Made by a program: the position numbers and the translations under genes. A DNA stretch of 64,000 bases from Anaerolineales bacterium (GTDB taxonomy: Bacteria > Chloroflexota > Anaerolineae > 4572-78 > J111), in NCBI GenBank assembly GCA_015075405.1, contig JABTUK010000002.1, forward strand, positions 558,001 through 622,000, in the 5' to 3' direction. The notes beneath the pieces are model-generated. The model made no database searches, was not told the origin of the DNA, and was given only the letters and a program-made list of their open reading frames with translations. Position 1 is the first letter of the stretch; each line of letters begins with the position of its first letter. This document shows, in pieces, positions 60,910 through 64,000 of this stretch.

Positions 60910-62365
60910 TGATTTCCTCCCAGGCAGCAGTATGCAATTTATCAACATATTCTTGCAGGGCCGCCGGCTTCTCGACTACCAGCTTATCGTTCACCAGCTT
61001 AATCGTTTGTTTCACTACCCCAGCCCCATTGCCTTTGAAGGTCAAAGTCGCCTCCTGTCCGGCCAGACGGCCTCGGCCTACGCTGCTTTCACCTCCTACC
61101 GGCAGGTCGCCGCTCCACAAATCCTTCAGAACCAGCAATAACAAGCCAACCTCATGGTCGGCGGGATTGCGCAGGGTCAAGTGCAGGGTCACATAAGCGG
61201 TTTTATCGCCAAAGATGGGCGCTTCTTCAAACAACGCGCCAGGATAAGCGCCGCCGGTAAAACGGTCAATTTGAATGCGGGTTTGTACCCAGGGCCGGGC
61301 CGCCTCGATGGTCGAGTCATCCACAACTACCCGGCTGGCGGTCAAAGCCTGGTTTTTGGGCTTATCTTCGGCGGCGCCAAACATCCGGTTAACCAGGGTT
61401 TCCCCCTCGCTGGGGCGCAGCGTTTTGGCAATCCGCAGCGCCCGGTGACGCACCACGCCGGCCCAACTTGTGCCGGGCACAATCGGTTTGAGCTGGCCAT
61501 CCGTCCCGGTAACGTGCAGGTGAGCAAAGTCGGCCCCCAGGCCCAGTTCATCGTAATGAGAACGGATGAGCAGCGAGCTATCCAAAGCGAACTTCGCTTT
61601 CAACTCAAAGAATGAGCGTGCGTCCTCGGTTGGGGCAGCGGCCAGACCCAAGGCTGTCGCAATTGGCCCTTCCGACCGCGCCGACGGTTCGGACTCATCC
61701 AACCAGCCAATTAACCCCTGTTTCTCAGTCAATTTGTAACATTCAACCCGCCACTTTTTGACCAGGCCGCGCCCCAGGCCGCGCCGCTTTCGCGCTCCCA
61801 GGGTAATTTCGGCATGAGTTGATGGCCCAGCCTCAAAGCCCTGCAAAGCCAGAGCCAAAAGCCGCGCCAACTCATCCCGTTGGCCTGCCGGAACCAGCAG
61901 TTCAAAGACAAGTTCAAATCTTGTTCCGGCGGGCAGAAGCTCCATGTTGAACAATTGGCCCTTGTCGGCGGTGCGGCTGGCCGCCTCTATTTTGACTCCA
62001 TCCCGCAGTTCAATTTGCGGCATTTCGGCCAGGGCGTCATCAATCAGCAGCAAACTCTGCGCGCCGTCGTCGTCGCCTTTGCTGCCGCCCAGCAGCCGCG
62101 TCAGTGGTTCAGCTTCAACCGGCGAGTCATAGCCGCCCAAGCGCTCGCGCAGGTAATTGCGCAGCGCCCCGGCGATTGAAGCGCCGGGCAGCAAAGCCCG
62201 GCCCTCTAAGGGATCGCGCAGCAGGGCCATATCAATCCGGCTCCAGGGTGGACTATCACCGCCGCCAAAGTGGGCCGCCGTTTGCAGCACCAAATCGCCT
62301 TTGATGGTAATTCGTTCGATGATTTGACGTGGGTTACGCCAGACAGGATTATTTTGGTCAATCAT
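60893..62365 (-). CDS. Tandem Cas7-Cas7 fusion RAMP protein (Csm3-like)
   Basis: 490 residues from the ATG at 62365. Two Cas7 domains: first (about 15-215) with SRIDMALLRDPLEGRALLPGASIAGALR and Gly-rich ARKRRGLGRG; second (about 255-450) with GADFAHLHVTGTDGQLKPIVPGTSWAGVVR and GGESSVGRGRL. Asp45 (RIDMALLRDP) and Asp279 (ADFAHLH) are in the place of the target-RNA-cleaving Asp of Csm3. A linker at about 220-250 carries Ser/Glu/Ala. It overlaps csx10 by 8 bases. Fusions of this kind are the presumed step toward III-E gRAMP. Confidence 0.88.
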   Translation of the reverse strand: MIDQNNPVWRNPRQIIERITIKGDLVLQTAAHFGGGDSPPWSRIDMALLRDPLEGRALLPGASIAGALRNYLRERLGGYDSPVEAEPLTRLLGGSKGDDDGAQSLLLIDDALAEMPQIELRDGVKIEAASRTADKGQLFNMELLPAGTRFELVFELLVPAGQRDELARLLALALQGFEAGPSTHAEITLGARKRRGLGRGLVKKWRVECYKLTEKQGLIGWLDESEPSARSEGPIATALGLAAAPTEDARSFFELKAKFALDSSLLIRSHYDELGLGADFAHLHVTGTDGQLKPIVPGTSWAGVVRHRALRIAKTLRPSEGETLVNRMFGAAEDKPKNQALTASRVVVDDSTIEAARPWVQTRIQIDRFTGGAYPGALFEEAPIFGDKTAYVTLHLTLRNPADHEVGLLLLVLKDLWSGDLPVGGESSVGRGRLAGQEATLTFKGNGAGVVKQTIKLVNDKLVVEKPAALQEYVDKLHTAAWEEINGTQN

Positions 62366-63947
62366 TCTTCTTGGCCTCCTTGGCCAGCCGGGCCAGTACG
62401 CCATCCACCAGTCGTAGCGTTGCGGTTAGCGCCAGAGTTGGGTCTTCCGCCGGCTTTGCCCCGGCCACCGCAGGCTGGGGCCACTTATCCGGGGCCGCTC
62501 CCAGCTCGTCCCACACTTTTTCAGGGTTTTTTACCCGATTTTCTAGCCAATCTTTGAGCGGGATACTGTTTACCTGAGCCGTTTCAAACTGCCGCAGGGC
62601 CGGTTTCTTTAAATCCTTTAGCCAGGTGTTGACGGCCTGGGCTGAGTTAGCCTGATCGGCCTGGGCTAACAGGCTGCGTATAAGGACTCGCAGGCGATTA
62701 GGCTGGCTTGGCTTAAGCCCCGCGACTTCAAAACGGAGACGATCCAAATAATCGGTCAAGGCTCCATCCAAGCGAGCTTGACCCAAGCGCCGGGTGATGG
62801 TTTGAGCCAGCGTCCGACTATCATTTTCATCTAAACTTTGCAACTGGGGCGGAAGCGGTGTGGTTTGAGGCTTGGCCTTAACCGGCGTTGAGCTTACCAA
62901 CCGCAAGGGATGGATATTAGCCAAGCCATTAATTGCTACCCGGCCAAACCCTTCGCCGCGGCGCAGCCCCACCCCACGCGCCTCCAGCGCTTGAATCTGG
63001 TTGAGGCTAATGTTACCCGCTGCGCTGAGCACAAACACACTTCCGGCGCGGATTACCGGCGCTTGCGGTAGAGCCAGCCCCCATTTCTGGTTAAAGCCGC
63101 CCACCAGGCCAATCTCCCGGAAGCTCTTGACTACTTCCAACGACGGAACCCCCAGTTGTTTGGCTAATTCGGTGATAGGCAAATTGACGCTGAACTGCCC
63201 ATTGACATCTTTAACTACCAGATCGCTCAACAAGGTTAAAGTAAAGGACTGATTGGCCGGGATAGCCTGTCCTTGCCCTGCGACCTCGCGCCAGTTTGAA
63301 ACCGGTGGGCCAACTTGAACCGCTACGCGCCCGTAACTGGCTCCGCGTGAAGCCCCCAGGAAGAGATGGCCGGTTAAAAACGGTTTGAGCGCGTCGTAAT
63401 CCTGTGACTGCTCTAACAGGATAACCGTTCCAAATTGCTGCCCCTCGGCCAGAGCTTCATAGCGAAACACGTTGCCCTCATCTTCAACAGCCCGACCCAT
63501 CACCCGGTTTTCACGGCGGGTATGAACATTGAAGCGTCGCACCGGTTCAAACAATTTAACTTCATTGCCCTTTACCTGGCAGTACGGCTTGCCCAGATTC
63601 CTGGGGTAATCAGGCCGCGATTCACCCATAGCCAAGTTGTAGAGGGGGGTGGGCGCTTCCGTCCCCTTCTTCATCACCCAGCCGAGAGGCGTTGGCAGGG
63701 TACGCTGGCCGGCTGAATCCAGAGGATAGGCGTTCAAAAAGCGGGTAACGCTCTCAAAGAAAAGGCGGCGAGCCGCTGGATCCAGGGCGATGTCGCCGGA
63801 GTGTTGGGCCGCATAGCGGGTGGCCAGCGCCCCGCGAATAAGACTGCCCGGAATAAAAGGATAGGTCGTCGCGCTGTTGGGATCACCGGCCAGGGCAGTT
63901 GCCAGGATTGGCTCGGTTAAGGTTAATACTAAAGGTAAAGCTATCAT
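62358..63947 (-). CDS. csx10: Type III-D RAMP protein Csx10 (Cas5-like)
   Basis: 529 residues. LTLTEPILATALAGDPNSATTYPFIPGSLIRGALATRY at the start is the Csx10 pattern with the Cas5-like N-terminal RAMP fold; a Gly-rich GVGLRRGEGFGRVAING and TGHLFLGASRGASYGRVAVQVG follow. It would bind the crRNA 5' handle. Overlaps the upstream gene by ATGA (63947-63944). Confidence 0.9.
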   Translation of the reverse strand: MIALPLVLTLTEPILATALAGDPNSATTYPFIPGSLIRGALATRYAAQHSGDIALDPAARRLFFESVTRFLNAYPLDSAGQRTLPTPLGWVMKKGTEAPTPLYNLAMGESRPDYPRNLGKPYCQVKGNEVKLFEPVRRFNVHTRRENRVMGRAVEDEGNVFRYEALAEGQQFGTVILLEQSQDYDALKPFLTGHLFLGASRGASYGRVAVQVGPPVSNWREVAGQGQAIPANQSFTLTLLSDLVVKDVNGQFSVNLPITELAKQLGVPSLEVVKSFREIGLVGGFNQKWGLALPQAPVIRAGSVFVLSAAGNISLNQIQALEARGVGLRRGEGFGRVAINGLANIHPLRLVSSTPVKAKPQTTPLPPQLQSLDENDSRTLAQTITRRLGQARLDGALTDYLDRLRFEVAGLKPSQPNRLRVLIRSLLAQADQANSAQAVNTWLKDLKKPALRQFETAQVNSIPLKDWLENRVKNPEKVWDELGAAPDKWPQPAVAGAKPAEDPTLALTATLRLVDGVLARLAKEAKKND

Positions 63948-64000
63948 AGAGCCATCACCTCATCCTTGAACTGGGTAAAGAGGGTGTCGGTGACATCCTT
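63944..64000 (-). CDS. C-terminus of the next type III gene (cut by the window edge)
   Basis: Only the last 18 codons are visible (KDVTDTLFTQFKDEVMAL, then TGA overlapping the csx10 ATG). By position it belongs to the effector operon and may be a further RAMP or small subunit; 18 residues are not enough to name it. Confidence 0.55.
   Translation of the reverse strand, partial: KDVTDTLFTQFKDEVMAL

Overview
The window looks like a chromosomal segment of a Chloroflexota bacterium, probably Anaerolineae-like. This is an inference from gene content and style: many lipoproteins with LAGC-type boxes, creatininase/Tm-1-like/TIM-barrel catabolic genes, a type III-D CRISPR locus, moderately high GC, and intergenic regions packed with short-tandem-repeat hairpins. 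No rRNA is present to settle it.

Layout. 1-9 kb holds housekeeping genes: phosphopentomutase (cut by the left edge), a Tat-exported amine oxidase, tmRNA (minus strand), a tyrosine-recombinase-like protein without the catalytic residues, a WecA/MraY-type phosphotransferase, a GAF-PAS histidine kinase, mobA and acpP. 8.4-28 kb is a catabolic region, nearly all on the minus strand: creatininase-family hydrolase, Tm-1-like protein, sugar-phosphate-epimerase-like TIM barrel, Fe-S protein, GlcD-like FAD oxidase, FadR-type GntR regulator, a sugar-type binding lipoprotein, a NarL-type two-component pair, a CoA-transferase, and a ferric/polyamine-type ABC importer, with a divergent Gfo/Idh dehydrogenase. 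The GntR gene and the importer operon carry near-identical promoter-operator segments about 10.5 kb apart, suggesting one regulon for an unidentified substrate.

28-46 kb carries a repeat-domain lipoprotein, an inositol-monophosphatase family enzyme, a sortase-type LPXTG alpha-carbonic anhydrase, clpS-clpA, a small cytochrome c lipoprotein, a PQ-loop protein, an FAD oxidoreductase, and a galM-HEAT/WD40-Hsp70-DUF1257-DUF2997 gene set. 46.5-47.3 kb is a graveyard of an ABC-ATPase fragment and a transposase C-terminus.

47.6-64 kb is the defence island. A group II intron with a nearly deleted ORF abuts the terminal degenerate repeat of a CRISPR array of 53 repeats (37 nt). One repeat is split by an intact 2,177-bp insertion sequence with perfect 21-bp ends and an 8-bp target duplication. 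Beyond the leader lie a wrecked WYL gene, a SAVED-domain protein with an N-terminal coiled-coil adaptor-like segment, cas6, and an overlapping type III-D effector operon (TIGR03986 RAMP, csx19, a tandem Cas7-Cas7 fusion, csx10) that runs off the right edge. cas10, cas1 and cas2 are not in the window. The SAVED protein next to cas6 is the strongest candidate for unusual biology: it looks like a cyclic-nucleotide sensor with no effector domain of its own.
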